From the NCBI RefSeq assembly GCF_017874425.1, contig NZ_JAGGLL010000028.1, forward strand, positions 1-57,759: a DNA stretch of 57,759 nucleotides. Direction: 5' to 3'. Positions 45,296 to 52,394 of this stretch are shown in pieces. Origin of the DNA: Clostridium punense. Lineage in GTDB: Bacteria > Bacillota > Clostridia > Clostridiales > Clostridiaceae. The translations under genes were made by a program, and so were the position numbers. Below the pieces are notes generated by a model that ran no database searches, was not told the origin of the DNA, and was given only the letters and a program-made list of their open reading frames with translations. Every line of letters begins with the position of its first letter. Position 1 is the stretch's first letter.

Positions 45296-45728
45296 AGAAA
45301 ATTGGGAAGAGTGCATTGAATTGAAAGTTTCTAGGGAACAAGAAAAATATCTCCCACACTCAAATCTTAAATCAATTGCAGAGTGGAAGTTTAATCCCCA
45401 TTGGACTGCCTTAGGGATTTATATAGGCGATAATATGATAGGGTTTTCTATGTATGGTACATTACATGATGATGATCCCACATATGATGGAACTATGTGG
45501 ATTATGCGTCTGATGATTGATGAAAGATATCAGGGGAATGGGTATGGGAAATTAGCTTTAAGTGAATTAATAAAAATAATTAAAAATCAGGGACAGCATA
45601 AAGATATATGGATTAGTTTCCATCCTGAGAGTAAGACAAATCTAAACTTATATTCACATTTTGGTTTTAAGCAAGTTATTACTGGTTTTGAAGCAGAGGA
45701 TGAAGTCTTTTATAAACTTGAATTATGA
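45267..45728 (+). CDS. BltD/PaiA-like GNAT (polyamine-type acetyltransferase)
   Basis: 153 residues, the size of spermidine/spermine acetyltransferases such as BltD. VSREQEKYLPHSN matches the family's VxxxQxxYI block. GTMWIMRLMIDERYQGNGYG holds the acetyl-CoA loop. The end NLNLYSHFGFKQ is typical. AAGGGGG precedes ATG. The promoter and first codons have a duplicate before the WYL regulator. Substrate assignment is by family only. Confidence 0.8.
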   Translation: MRIYFKEITIENWEECIELKVSREQEKYLPHSNLKSIAEWKFNPHWTALGIYIGDNMIGFSMYGTLHDDDPTYDGTMWIMRLMIDERYQGNGYGKLALSELIKIIKNQGQHKDIWISFHPESKTNLNLYSHFGFKQVITGFEAEDEVFYKLEL

Positions 45729-45843
45729 TTTTGTAAAGACAATTATCAATTACTTAGTTTTGTATAAACAAATACTTAGTAGTTTTCGCATGGTGAGTGC
45801 AAGAAATGGATTCTTTGAAAAGAAAATGAATGGGGGATTTTTT

Positions 45844-45879
45844 AAAAAGCTAAATCTTAAAAATAAGATTTGGCTTTTT
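45844..45879 (+). terminator. Terminator after the BltD-like gene
   Basis: AAAAAGCTAAATCTTA, four-base loop, TAAGATTTGGCTTTTT, then ATTTTT. The remaining bases 45729-45843 and 45880-45980 show no gene. Confidence 0.85.
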
Positions 45880-45980
45880 ATTTTTACTAATAATTAACCT
45901 TCATTATTAATATAAAGGTTAGCTATTATTTTATAGTAAAGCTATAGGGATTTTTTATAAAATATATACATAAAAATAAA

Positions 45981-46016
45981 ACATACATTGACAGGCGAGG
46001 TATGTAAGAATATAAT
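45981..46016 (+). promoter_or_regulatory. Consensus promoter with PadR-operator-like dyad
   Basis: TTGACA (45988-45993), 17 bases, TATAAT (46011-46016): a perfect sigma-A promoter. ACATAC (45981-45986) and GTATGT (46000-46005) flank the -35, as expected for PadR autorepression. Confidence 0.75.
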
Positions 46017-46066
46017 ATATGTATAAGTAAAAAATGGAAAATAACACGGCAGAGAGGGGGAACAGT

Positions 46067-46408
46067 ATGTCAATAACCTCAGATATCATAAGAGGACATA
46101 CAGAAACCATTATTTTATCCTACTTGGCAGAAAAGGATAGTTATGGGTATGAGATAAATAAATCAATTCAACAAAAGACAGACAATAAATACGAGCTTAA
46201 AGAAGCAACTCTTTATTCAGCCTTTAGGAGACTAGAGGAAGCTACTTTAATTAATTCATATTGGGGAGATCAAACCACAGGAGCGAGAAGACGATATTAT
46301 GCAATAACGTCACTTGGAAGAGCTGCATTGGAGCAATATAAAACAGATTGGGAAGATGCAAAAAAATTAATTGATACATTAATTTATGGGGGTAATAAAA
46401 ATGATTGA
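46067..46408 (+). CDS. PadR-family transcriptional regulator
   Basis: 113 residues. The winged helix reads TIILSYLAEKDSYGYEINKS, then ATLYSAFRRLEEATLI with the wing TGARRRYYAIT. Start ATG 46067 has GAGGGGGA upstream; the longer frame from 46034 is not supported. It is first in a three-gene overlapping operon. PadR repressors of this type are coupled to membrane stress sensors. Confidence 0.9.
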   Translation: MSITSDIIRGHTETIILSYLAEKDSYGYEINKSIQQKTDNKYELKEATLYSAFRRLEEATLINSYWGDQTTGARRRYYAITSLGRAALEQYKTDWEDAKKLIDTLIYGGNKND

Positions 46409-47066
46409 AAAGTTTCGTGTTAAGTTGAACGAATTATTTGAAAATGCACCACAAACAAGTAGGGCAAGGGAGCTTAAAGAAGAGCTACTAGCAAATCTTA
46501 TGGATAGATATAATGACTTGGTAGCTAGTGGGAAAAGTGAAGAAGAGGCTTTTAATATTGCCTTAGCAGGTATAGGGGATATCGATGAATTAATAATAAG
46601 TCTAAAGGATAGTTATGAATTTAACCCAGAGCAGATGAGACAAGATCGTGAAAAAAGAGCATTTATATTATCGATTTCTATAGGCATGTATATTATGAGT
46701 GTTGTTATTTTAATATTGCTTACTAGCGTATTTAGAGTAAGTGGTGACATAGCAATATGCATAATGTTAACAATAGATGCTTTGGCAACTTGTCTAATAA
46801 TATATAATGCAGTTTCTCGTCCTAAATATATTAAAGCTGATGATACAATTGTTGAGGAATTTAAGGAATGGAAGTCCGCTAATAATACAGAAAAAGAAGT
46901 AGTAAATTCAATAAAATCAATAATGTGGCTAGTTATAATAACTCTATATTTCCTTTTAAGCTTTACATTGCGCATATGGTCATTTTCTTGGATTTTATTT
47001 ATAATTGGTGCTGCAATTGAGAGGGTTATTACATTAGTTTTTCAATTAAGGAAGCAAAAAGAATGA
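46401..47066 (+). CDS. Membrane protein with DUF1700/HAAS-like (permease-prefix) N-terminal domain
   Basis: 221 residues. The N-terminal 75 residues are helical (LFENAPQTSRARELKEELLA, GKSEEEAFNIALAGIGDIDE), like the HAAS/DUF1700 region often encoded next to PadR. Four hydrophobic helices follow. Start ATG 46401 behind GGGGGT overlaps the PadR gene by 8 bases. It probably relays a membrane signal to PadR; this is inference from gene pairing. Confidence 0.75.
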   Translation: MIEKFRVKLNELFENAPQTSRARELKEELLANLMDRYNDLVASGKSEEEAFNIALAGIGDIDELIISLKDSYEFNPEQMRQDREKRAFILSISIGMYIMSVVILILLTSVFRVSGDIAICIMLTIDALATCLIIYNAVSRPKYIKADDTIVEEFKEWKSANNTEKEVVNSIKSIMWLVIITLYFLLSFTLRIWSFSWILFIIGAAIERVITLVFQLRKQKE

Positions 47067-48001
47067 ATAGAAATTTAAAAATTATAAGAATCGCAATGTG
47101 GAGCCTTGTTGCACTGGGATTAACAGCAATTTTAATCCTTGGTATTACTAATTCAAATGGAATCAGTGGGGGTTTCCACTTCACTAATCGTATAATAGAC
47201 TCTAATATTGCAGTTCAAAAAGAGGAAAGTTTACAGATAAAGGGCGTAAATAAAATAGTCATCAATTTCTCAAGTAGTGATATAGTAGTTAAGGCTACAG
47301 ATGAAGAGAATATGAGAATAATTCAAAAATCAACTAAGACTTTAAAAGATGATGAAAAATTCCAAGTAATACAAGGGAATAACCAAATTACAATAGAAAA
47401 AAGAAAGTTTGGAAACTTATCTAATACTTGGAGCTTTGGATACTTTAAAGAGGTAATTGAAATATACCTTCCTAAAAATTATAATTCAGATTTAGATATT
47501 GAAACATCTTCAGGAGATATTAAACTTGATTCTGATATGATATTAAGCAATGCAAATGTTTCTGCTAGCTCTGGAGATATTGCAACAAAGTATAATTTAG
47601 ATGCTAAAGGTATTAATATGGTAACTAGCTCTGGAGACATTAATATAGAAACTTTAACAACTTCTGATTACAAAATAAAAGCTACTTCTGGAGATATTAA
47701 GATTAACTCACTAACTGGATCAGGTAAGGTAGACACATCTTCAGGGGATATAAAACTACAATACAAGGACATTGAAGAGTATTCAGAAGTAACTGCTACT
47801 TCTGGAGACGTTAAGCTTACAATACAAAAGGGCATGAGCTTAGAATTTAAAGGAAAATGTAGTTCTGGTGATATAAATTCTAACCTGGATTTGAATTACA
47901 AGGATAAAAATCATCATGAAGCAGCTGCCAAGATTGGGAATGGTCCTTATAAGAAAATTACTGCCAATACAAGTTCTGGAGACATCAGTATTTCTAATTA
48001 A
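47063..48001 (+). CDS. DUF4097-family beta-repeat membrane protein
   Basis: 312 residues. One N-terminal transmembrane helix (about 11-31), then an extracellular part with eight repeats centred on S/T-SGDI or SGDV, spaced about 20-25 residues, from ETSSGDIKLD to NTSSGDISIS. This predicts a right-handed beta-solenoid. It is the putative adhesin / DUF4097 family that accompanies PadR and LiaF-like envelope stress genes. ATGA overlap with the previous gene. Confidence 0.85.
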   Translation: MNRNLKIIRIAMWSLVALGLTAILILGITNSNGISGGFHFTNRIIDSNIAVQKEESLQIKGVNKIVINFSSSDIVVKATDEENMRIIQKSTKTLKDDEKFQVIQGNNQITIEKRKFGNLSNTWSFGYFKEVIEIYLPKNYNSDLDIETSSGDIKLDSDMILSNANVSASSGDIATKYNLDAKGINMVTSSGDINIETLTTSDYKIKATSGDIKINSLTGSGKVDTSSGDIKLQYKDIEEYSEVTATSGDVKLTIQKGMSLEFKGKCSSGDINSNLDLNYKDKNHHEAAAKIGNGPYKKITANTSSGDISISN

Positions 48002-48330
48002 ATAATTAGGATATAGTATAATGATTCTCTCATTATTAACGGGGCGACAACTAAAGTATCAAAAGAGTACTATAAAGTCTAGAAAGAGTTAAAGAATTAA
48101 TAAATTTAAATATGAAGCCATGTGGGCAAATGCCACATGGTTTTTGTCAGCTTTAAATAATGAAAAAGTTAATTTTACTTAGAAACTTTGAAAGCAGACT
48201 TGAACTAAACAAATCCGATTTGGTAAAGCAAAGGTAGCTTTATGAATAGAGTACGTTTGTTACACTAAAGCAACTTACCTATGCTAAGTAACTGTCACTT
48301 AAAAAAGATGGCAGACTTAAATCTTACAGA
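48002..48330. other. Gap after the PadR operon
   Basis: It has a strong terminator (separate entry) and about 190 further bases with stops in all frames read. No RNA family recognised. Confidence 0.4.
48118..48146 (+). terminator. Terminator of the PadR operon, member of a repeated terminator family
   Basis: CCATGTGG, 7-base loop, CCACATGG, then TTTTTG. The surrounding bases (AAATATGAAGCCATGTGGG, TTTTTGTCA) recur at 50728-50758 and weakly at 45122. Confidence 0.85.
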
Positions 48331-48472
48331 ATCTTATTAAAACTTTTCACTTAAAACTTTATTGTTAAATAAAGCTTGCGTTTTTAAAATGTTATAATAT
48401 GAATCATAATGTGAAAAATGGAACCTAAATATGAGGGCTATTAATGAGGGAGATTTTAAAAAAAATTACTGT
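48331..48472 (+). repeat. Duplicated GNAT promoter plus decayed 5' coding end, copy 2
   Basis: Matches 45154-45295, including AATGTTATAATATGAAT and GGGCTATTAATGAGG. The following ATG at 48444 begins MREILKKIT, a frame similar to the BltD-like start, but it ends at the WYL ribosome binding site. It now serves as promoter of the WYL gene. Confidence 0.7.
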
Positions 48473-48487
48473 TTTGGGGGAGATTTA

Positions 48488-49390
48488 TTGAAGCGATTAT
48501 TTGAAATAGTGTATTTACTATCGGAAAAAAGATGTATAAAAGCTAGTGAGCTAGCAGAACACTTTGAAGTATCTGTACGAACTATTTATCGTGATGTGGA
48601 AATGTTAAGTATGACGGGAATTCCTATATATGCTAAAAAAGGAAAGTATGGAGGAATTGCAATTCTTGATAAGTTTGTCTTTGAAAAAAGTATTGTATCT
48701 AAAGAGGAACAACTTGAGATTTTAACAGCCCTTCAAAGTGTACAAGAGGTAGAGAAAAGCGAAATTAATGATTTGTTAGTTAAATTATCGGGGCAATTCC
48801 AAATAAAAAATCCAAATTGGGTTTCAATAGATTTTTCTGATTGGAGTAATCAGCGTCAAGAGTTATTTCAAACAATTAAATTTGCAACTGTAAAAAACCG
48901 TGTATTAAAATTTGATTACTATGGTAGACATGGGGAGTTTTCAACTCGTAGAGTAGAGCCAATACAGCTTTGGTTTAAAGGATATGCATGGTATTTAAGA
49001 GGGTACTGTGAAGAAAAACAAGGAATTAGGGTATTTAAATTGACAAGAATGAAAAGAGTTCAATGCCTGGATGAGTCTTTTGAAAAGAAAGAGTTTAAAA
49101 TGGCAGATAAAGAAGACCTTGATAAATATACAGATGATCCAGAAAATAAAATTTCATTTTCTATGAAAATAGATAAGTGTAGGGCATATCAAGTATTTGA
49201 TTCTTTTGAAGAACATGAAATTACATGTAATGATGATGGAAGTTTCACTGTATCATTAAATTACCCCAAAGATCAGTGGCTTTATGGAATGATTATGTCC
49301 TTTGGAAATCATGCTAAAGTTATTTCTCCTGAATCCTTAAAAGTTGAAATTGCTAATAAATTTAAAGAAGCTTATGAAAATTATCTTTAA
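48488..49390 (+). CDS. WYL-domain transcriptional regulator (DeoR-type HTH)
   Basis: 300 residues. N-terminal helix-turn-helix: LSEKRCIKASELAEHFEVSV, RTIYRDVEML, GIPIYAKKGKYGG. The WYL domain lies at about 135-215 (FDYYGRHGEFSTRRVEP, WFKGYAWYLRGYC) and a WCX extension ends the protein. The start is TTG 48488 behind GGGGGAG; the upstream ATG at 48431 lies in the duplicated promoter segment. Ligand unknown. The perfect dyad right after its stop may be its binding site. Confidence 0.88.
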   Translation: MKRLFEIVYLLSEKRCIKASELAEHFEVSVRTIYRDVEMLSMTGIPIYAKKGKYGGIAILDKFVFEKSIVSKEEQLEILTALQSVQEVEKSEINDLLVKLSGQFQIKNPNWVSIDFSDWSNQRQELFQTIKFATVKNRVLKFDYYGRHGEFSTRRVEPIQLWFKGYAWYLRGYCEEKQGIRVFKLTRMKRVQCLDESFEKKEFKMADKEDLDKYTDDPENKISFSMKIDKCRAYQVFDSFEEHEITCNDDGSFTVSLNYPKDQWLYGMIMSFGNHAKVISPESLKVEIANKFKEAYENYL

Positions 49391-49415
49391 AGTTGACAGA
49401 CTGGTGTCAACTTTA
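49388..49415. promoter_or_regulatory. Perfect 11-bp dyad, operator candidate
   Basis: TAAAGTTGACA and TGTCAACTTTA are separated by GACTGG. The left arm contains a consensus -35 (TTGACA) and TAGAAT follows 15 bases later. No T tract follows, so this is an operator rather than a terminator. It lies between the WYL and zinc-ribbon genes. Confidence 0.65.
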
Positions 49416-49466
49416 GAATGGTAAGATAAAGCAGAAGTAGTAATTTATAGTAAGGAGAGATAGATT

Positions 49467-49727
49467 ATGGAACAAAAAATATGTCAAAGCTGTGGTATGC
49501 CTTTAGAGGATGAGAAAGACCTAGGAAAAAATTCAGATGGATCAAGAAGTGCAGACTATTGCTGTTATTGTTTTTCTAATGGCAACTTTATAAAAGATGA
49601 AACTTTAGAAGAAATGATTGAAAGCTGTATCCCTTTTAGAATAAGTGAAGATTGTCCAGATGCAGAAACTGCAAGAATTAACATGATGAGCTATATGCCA
49701 AATTTAAAACGTTGGAGAAAGAAATAA
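49467..49727 (+). CDS. Zinc-ribbon protein (zf-ribbon_2 / PF12674-like)
   Basis: 86 residues. N-terminal CQSCGMPLEDEKDLGKNSDG and SADYCCYCFSNGNF give a CxxC...CxxC zinc site. The rest, MIESCIPFRISEDCP and MMSYMPNLKRW, is the family C-terminus. Function is unknown. AAGGAGAG precedes ATG. It is probably under the WYL regulator. Confidence 0.85.
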   Translation: MEQKICQSCGMPLEDEKDLGKNSDGSRSADYCCYCFSNGNFIKDETLEEMIESCIPFRISEDCPDAETARINMMSYMPNLKRWRKK

Positions 49728-49739
49728 TGGAGGTTTTTT

Positions 49740-49802
49740 ATGTTATACTTAGGGTTCATTTATCTTGTTGTAGCGGACATAATAAATATTAAAATTATAT
49801 AG
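49740..49802 (+). CDS. 20-residue hydrophobic ORF
   Basis: ATG 6 bases after GGAGG, 12 bases beyond the zinc-ribbon stop. The product MLYLGFIYLVVADIINIKII is one hydrophobic helix. The good ribosome binding site suggests it is translated. It may be a truncated membrane gene or a microprotein. Confidence 0.4.
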   Translation: MLYLGFIYLVVADIINIKII

Positions 49803-49825
49803 GTTTATTTTTTATTAAAATTTGA

Positions 49826-49831
49826 TATAAT
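49826..49831 (+). promoter_or_regulatory. Extended -10 of the putative antitoxin RNA
   Basis: TGATATAAT matches an extended -10 (TGnTATAAT). Start of transcription is expected near 49839. Confidence 0.45.
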
Positions 49832-49838
49832 ATAAGTA

Positions 49839-49980
49839 AGAAATACAAATAATAAAAAAAGTAGAGTGCGTCAACACTCTACTAATATACAATTCTAGTT
49901 GCTTAGGCAACTGGTATCACTAAATTTTTAGTTTATAAAAATAGTAGCTTCCAATTGCGAGTCGGGGCTACTATTTTTTT
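49839..49980 (+). ncRNA. Putative antitoxin RNA of a type I toxin-antitoxin locus
   Basis: About 142 bases between an extended -10 and a bidirectional terminator. It would fold as GTAGAGTG/CACTCTAC (49861-49882), AGTTGC-TTAG-GCAACT (49897-49912) and the terminator stem. Right after the second hairpin GGTATCACT is exposed. It can pair with GTGATAC in the ribosome binding site of the toxin mRNA. The 3' end is convergent to and overlaps the toxin 3' end, the same layout as clostridial type I loci. Ends are inferred from sequence only. Confidence 0.5.
49939..49976. terminator. Bidirectional terminator shared by toxin and antitoxin transcripts
   Basis: AAATAGTAGC and GCTACTATTT enclose an 18-base loop. 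Plus-strand reading ends in TTTTTTT; minus-strand reading ends in TTTTTAT. It overlaps the toxin stop codon. Confidence 0.75.
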
Positions 49981-50072
49981 GATATTTTATCCATAAGTAA
50001 CACTATAAATGTTAATAGCGCCAATAAAAATAATCCACCAGTAAATAGTAACGTTAAAACATCATTACTCAT
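49971..50072 (-). CDS. 33-residue holin-like membrane toxin (type I toxin candidate)
   Basis: The product has a short N-terminus (MSNDVLTLLFTGG), one hydrophobic helix (FLLALLTFIVLL) and a basic tail (MDKISKK). This is the pattern of putative holin-like toxins (PF16935-like) and other type I toxins. The ribosome binding site GGGAGGTGATACTT-ATG is very strong, but it can be hidden by an upstream complementary stretch (GTATCAC). An extended -10 lies about 80 bases before the ATG. Confidence 0.72.
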   Translation of the reverse strand: MSNDVLTLLFTGGLFLLALLTFIVLLMDKISKK

Positions 50073-50074
50073 AA

Positions 50075-50154
50075 GTATCACCTCCCTTCAAAAAGAGGCA
50101 AGTGATACCAGTAGCCCACGATTAACTATTGAATTGTACTTTACAATTATACCA
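50075..50154 (-). promoter_or_regulatory. Toxin promoter and self-sequestering leader
   Basis: On the minus strand TGGTATAAT (50146-50154) is an extended -10. The leader then has GTATCAC (from 50108) and CCTC, which pair with GAGG and GTGATAC (to 50075) of the ribosome binding site. The full-length mRNA would thus be translationally silent until processed, as in other type I systems. Confidence 0.55.
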
Positions 50155-50349
50155 TAATTATGAAGTACTTATACAGTGGAATAAAATGAAAAAAGCTTGC
50201 GATATTCTTAGGGATGAAATACGCAAACAAGTAAGTGAGAATAGTAAAAGTCTTCAAGCTGGGCTTAGGCAGATGTTCCAGCTGTTGAGCTTTTCAATTA
50301 TAGAAGATTTATGGAAAGACTAATGGATAGTAAACAACCAGAACACTAG

Positions 50350-50721
50350 AAGAAGCTTAAGGTAGATAAAATTAATGAACACATATTAATAACAATAAAA
50401 AATACTCTTCAAGCTATCAGTGAAGCCTATAAATATGATAAAATTACATTAGAAGATTATAATGAAATGCTAGCAATAGTACAGAATTTAAATGATTATT
50501 TTATAGATAACTATAATTACTATAAAGGATTAAGTAAGGAGGTTGAAACTATGTTTAAAAGTTTTTATGACCCAGAGGTTGAAAAAATGGGAGCTCAGAA
50601 AGAAAAAGAAAATATAGCTAGAAATTTACTTCGTAAAGGTTTTAATATTGAGATCGTGGCAGAAACAACAGAATTAAGCCTAGAAAGAGTTAAAGAATTA
50701 GCGAAAGAAGTAGTGAATTAA
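50350..50721 (+). pseudogene. C-terminal relic of an Rpn/PD-(D/E)XK-family transposase-like nuclease
   Basis: An open frame of 123 codons after a TAG with no proper start: helical ITLEDYNEMLAIVQNLNDYF, then KEKENIARNLLRKGFNIEIV and AETTELSLERVKELAKE. The latter is the usual tail of Rpn-family proteins. The nuclease core is missing. The frame at 50129-50323 before it is not clearly part of it. It ends before a repeat-family terminator. Confidence 0.6.
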
Positions 50722-50727
50722 AATGTG

Positions 50728-50758
50728 AAACCATGTGGGTGATACTGCATGGTTTTTG
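50728..50758 (+). terminator. Terminator after the Rpn relic (repeated family)
   Basis: AACCATG...CATGGTT followed by TTTTG, closely like the terminator at 48118 in stem and flanks. Confidence 0.65.
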
Positions 50759-50906
50759 TTATCTTCAAACTTCTTTTATCTCAAAATATAAGTAAGTTTC
50801 TGGATGTCGTTAATGAATCAGCTTCAGCATTTATTATTGAAAGCAAAAAAATCCTTGACATTGACGCTACGTAAAGAATTAAGCTGTTATATAGGGAGGC
50901 GATAGT

Positions 50907-51815
50907 ATGGAGAAGTTAAGAGTCAACTTAATTAATAGCTTAGAGTTCTATGAGAAGTGTTTACATGGAAAAGGTAGTGAGAATTCTTTCAGATATGAAT
51001 TGATGCAGCCATTAAAAACAATGTGGGATTATTTAAATGTGCCCTTAAAGGCAGCAACACCTAATGGATACGATGTTGTTATGGCATCAGAGATGTTAGG
51101 AATTTGGACACCAAGAAAATCAATTCAGCAAGTCAGCGATAATTTATCAAAACTTATTGAAACTAGAATCTTTGAAGAATATGAAGAAGTAATAAAAAAG
51201 GGAGTTCGAGAATTTGAGAACATAGGTTATTCTATCCCACTAGAAGAAATTAACTTAAGCATTCTTTTAGGGGATGAAGACAGTAGAGAGATGGAAACAA
51301 ATAAAGGATATTCAGGGTTTGGGGGAATACCTGGATATATTATGCTAATGGTTGTTCCTAATGAATTTAATAAAAATAGGTTAAAATCAGCCTTAGCTCA
51401 TGAGTTTAATCATAATGTTCGTTTTACTTTTGAACCATTCAATCATGGGGATGTGACAGTAGAAGAATATTTGGTAATAGAAGGTTTAGCTGAATGCTTT
51501 GCAGAAGAAATCTATGGAAGAGAATTCATAGGTCCTTGGGTTGAAAATTTTGATGAAGAAGAAATGGAATACTCAAGGGAAGTAATTAAAGAGGGCAGAA
51601 AAACTAAAGGCTTTGCAGAAGTATCAGCTTATATGTTTGGGGATGAAGTTGCTAAAAAACAAGGATATAATCCAGTAGGCTTATCAGCTAATGCAGGGTA
51701 CACCATCGGGTACCACTTAGTTAAGGAATATTTAGCAAAGAGTAAAAGGAGCATTGCAGAAGCAACAATTACTCCTTCAGGAGAAATAATTAGAGTTTCT
51801 GAGTTTTTTAATTAA
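50907..51815 (+). CDS. DUF2268-type putative zinc metallopeptidase
   Basis: 302 residues. The zinc motif is AHEFNHNVRF with HEFNH at 165-169, and the third ligand is probably E in VIEGLAECFAEE. YSGFGGIPGYIML and the GYNPVGLSANAGYTIGYHLV end block match DUF2268 (YjaZ-like) proteins. Cytosolic, no signal peptide. AGGGAGG precedes ATG. Substrate unknown. Confidence 0.82.
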   Translation: MEKLRVNLINSLEFYEKCLHGKGSENSFRYELMQPLKTMWDYLNVPLKAATPNGYDVVMASEMLGIWTPRKSIQQVSDNLSKLIETRIFEEYEEVIKKGVREFENIGYSIPLEEINLSILLGDEDSREMETNKGYSGFGGIPGYIMLMVVPNEFNKNRLKSALAHEFNHNVRFTFEPFNHGDVTVEEYLVIEGLAECFAEEIYGREFIGPWVENFDEEEMEYSREVIKEGRKTKGFAEVSAYMFGDEVAKKQGYNPVGLSANAGYTIGYHLVKEYLAKSKRSIAEATITPSGEIIRVSEFFN

Positions 51816-51901
51816 GTACTTTAATAATCGTAATACAATTTACAATTGAAGATATTCAAAACTCCCACCCAATATGTTAAACTATTGCCGAGGTGTTTCA
51901 A

Positions 51902-52300
51902 ATGAAAAAACTAGTTAAAGTTGTAGGTGCAATTATTGAAAATAAAAACTCAGAGGTTTTATGTGCTTTAAGGTCCACAAAAATGTCTATCCCAAACCAG
52001 TGGGAATTTCCAGGTGGCAAGGTTGAGCAGGGCGAGGAAGTTAGTGACACTATAGTTAGAGAAATTAGAGAAGAACTAGGCTGTCACATTGAATTTAAAG
52101 AAGTTTTTCATGATAATACTCATGAGTACGATAACTTTATTGTTAATTTAATTACGGTTAAGTGCCGTATTGTAGAAGGTGAGCCTGTAGCATCGGAGCA
52201 TGATAAGCTTATATGGCTTAAGAAGGAAAACTTAAAATCCCTTAGCTGGGCTCCAGCAGATGTGCCAGCTGTTGAGCTTTTAGTTAAGGAAATGCTATAA
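51902..52300 (+). CDS. MutT-like Nudix hydrolase
   Basis: 132 residues. The Nudix box runs from residue 38: GGKVEQGEEVSD, then REIREELG, all catalytic glutamates present. WEFPGGK before it and WAPADVPAVELL at the end match MutT/8-oxo-dGTP or CTP pyrophosphohydrolases. Start ATG 51902 has GAGGTG 6 bases upstream. Convergent with the DUF3427 helicase, a helicase family that I recall near Nudix genes elsewhere. Confidence 0.9.
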   Translation: MKKLVKVVGAIIENKNSEVLCALRSTKMSIPNQWEFPGGKVEQGEEVSDTIVREIREELGCHIEFKEVFHDNTHEYDNFIVNLITVKCRIVEGEPVASEHDKLIWLKKENLKSLSWAPADVPAVELLVKEML

Positions 52301-52325
52301 AAAAGCTATAGCTACAGTAATACAG

Positions 52326-52384
52326 AGCTCCCTTTGTGGTATACAGTTTAATCAATAACACTGTGCACCATAAAGGGAGCTTTT
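52326..52384 (+). terminator. Terminator between Nudix and helicase genes
   Basis: AGCTCCCTTT pairs with AAAGGGAGCT around a 36-base loop, followed by TTTT. Confidence 0.75.
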
Positions 52385-52394
52385 GAAAATCATA

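Noticed and set aside
45661-45897. 78-codon frame overlapping the end of the BltD-like gene
   Set aside because: Runs through the terminator and lacks a start signal.
50129-50323. 64-codon plus-strand frame before the Rpn relic
   Set aside because: Its start lies in the toxin promoter region, no ribosome binding site, no family; perhaps more decayed sequence of the relic but I cannot show it.
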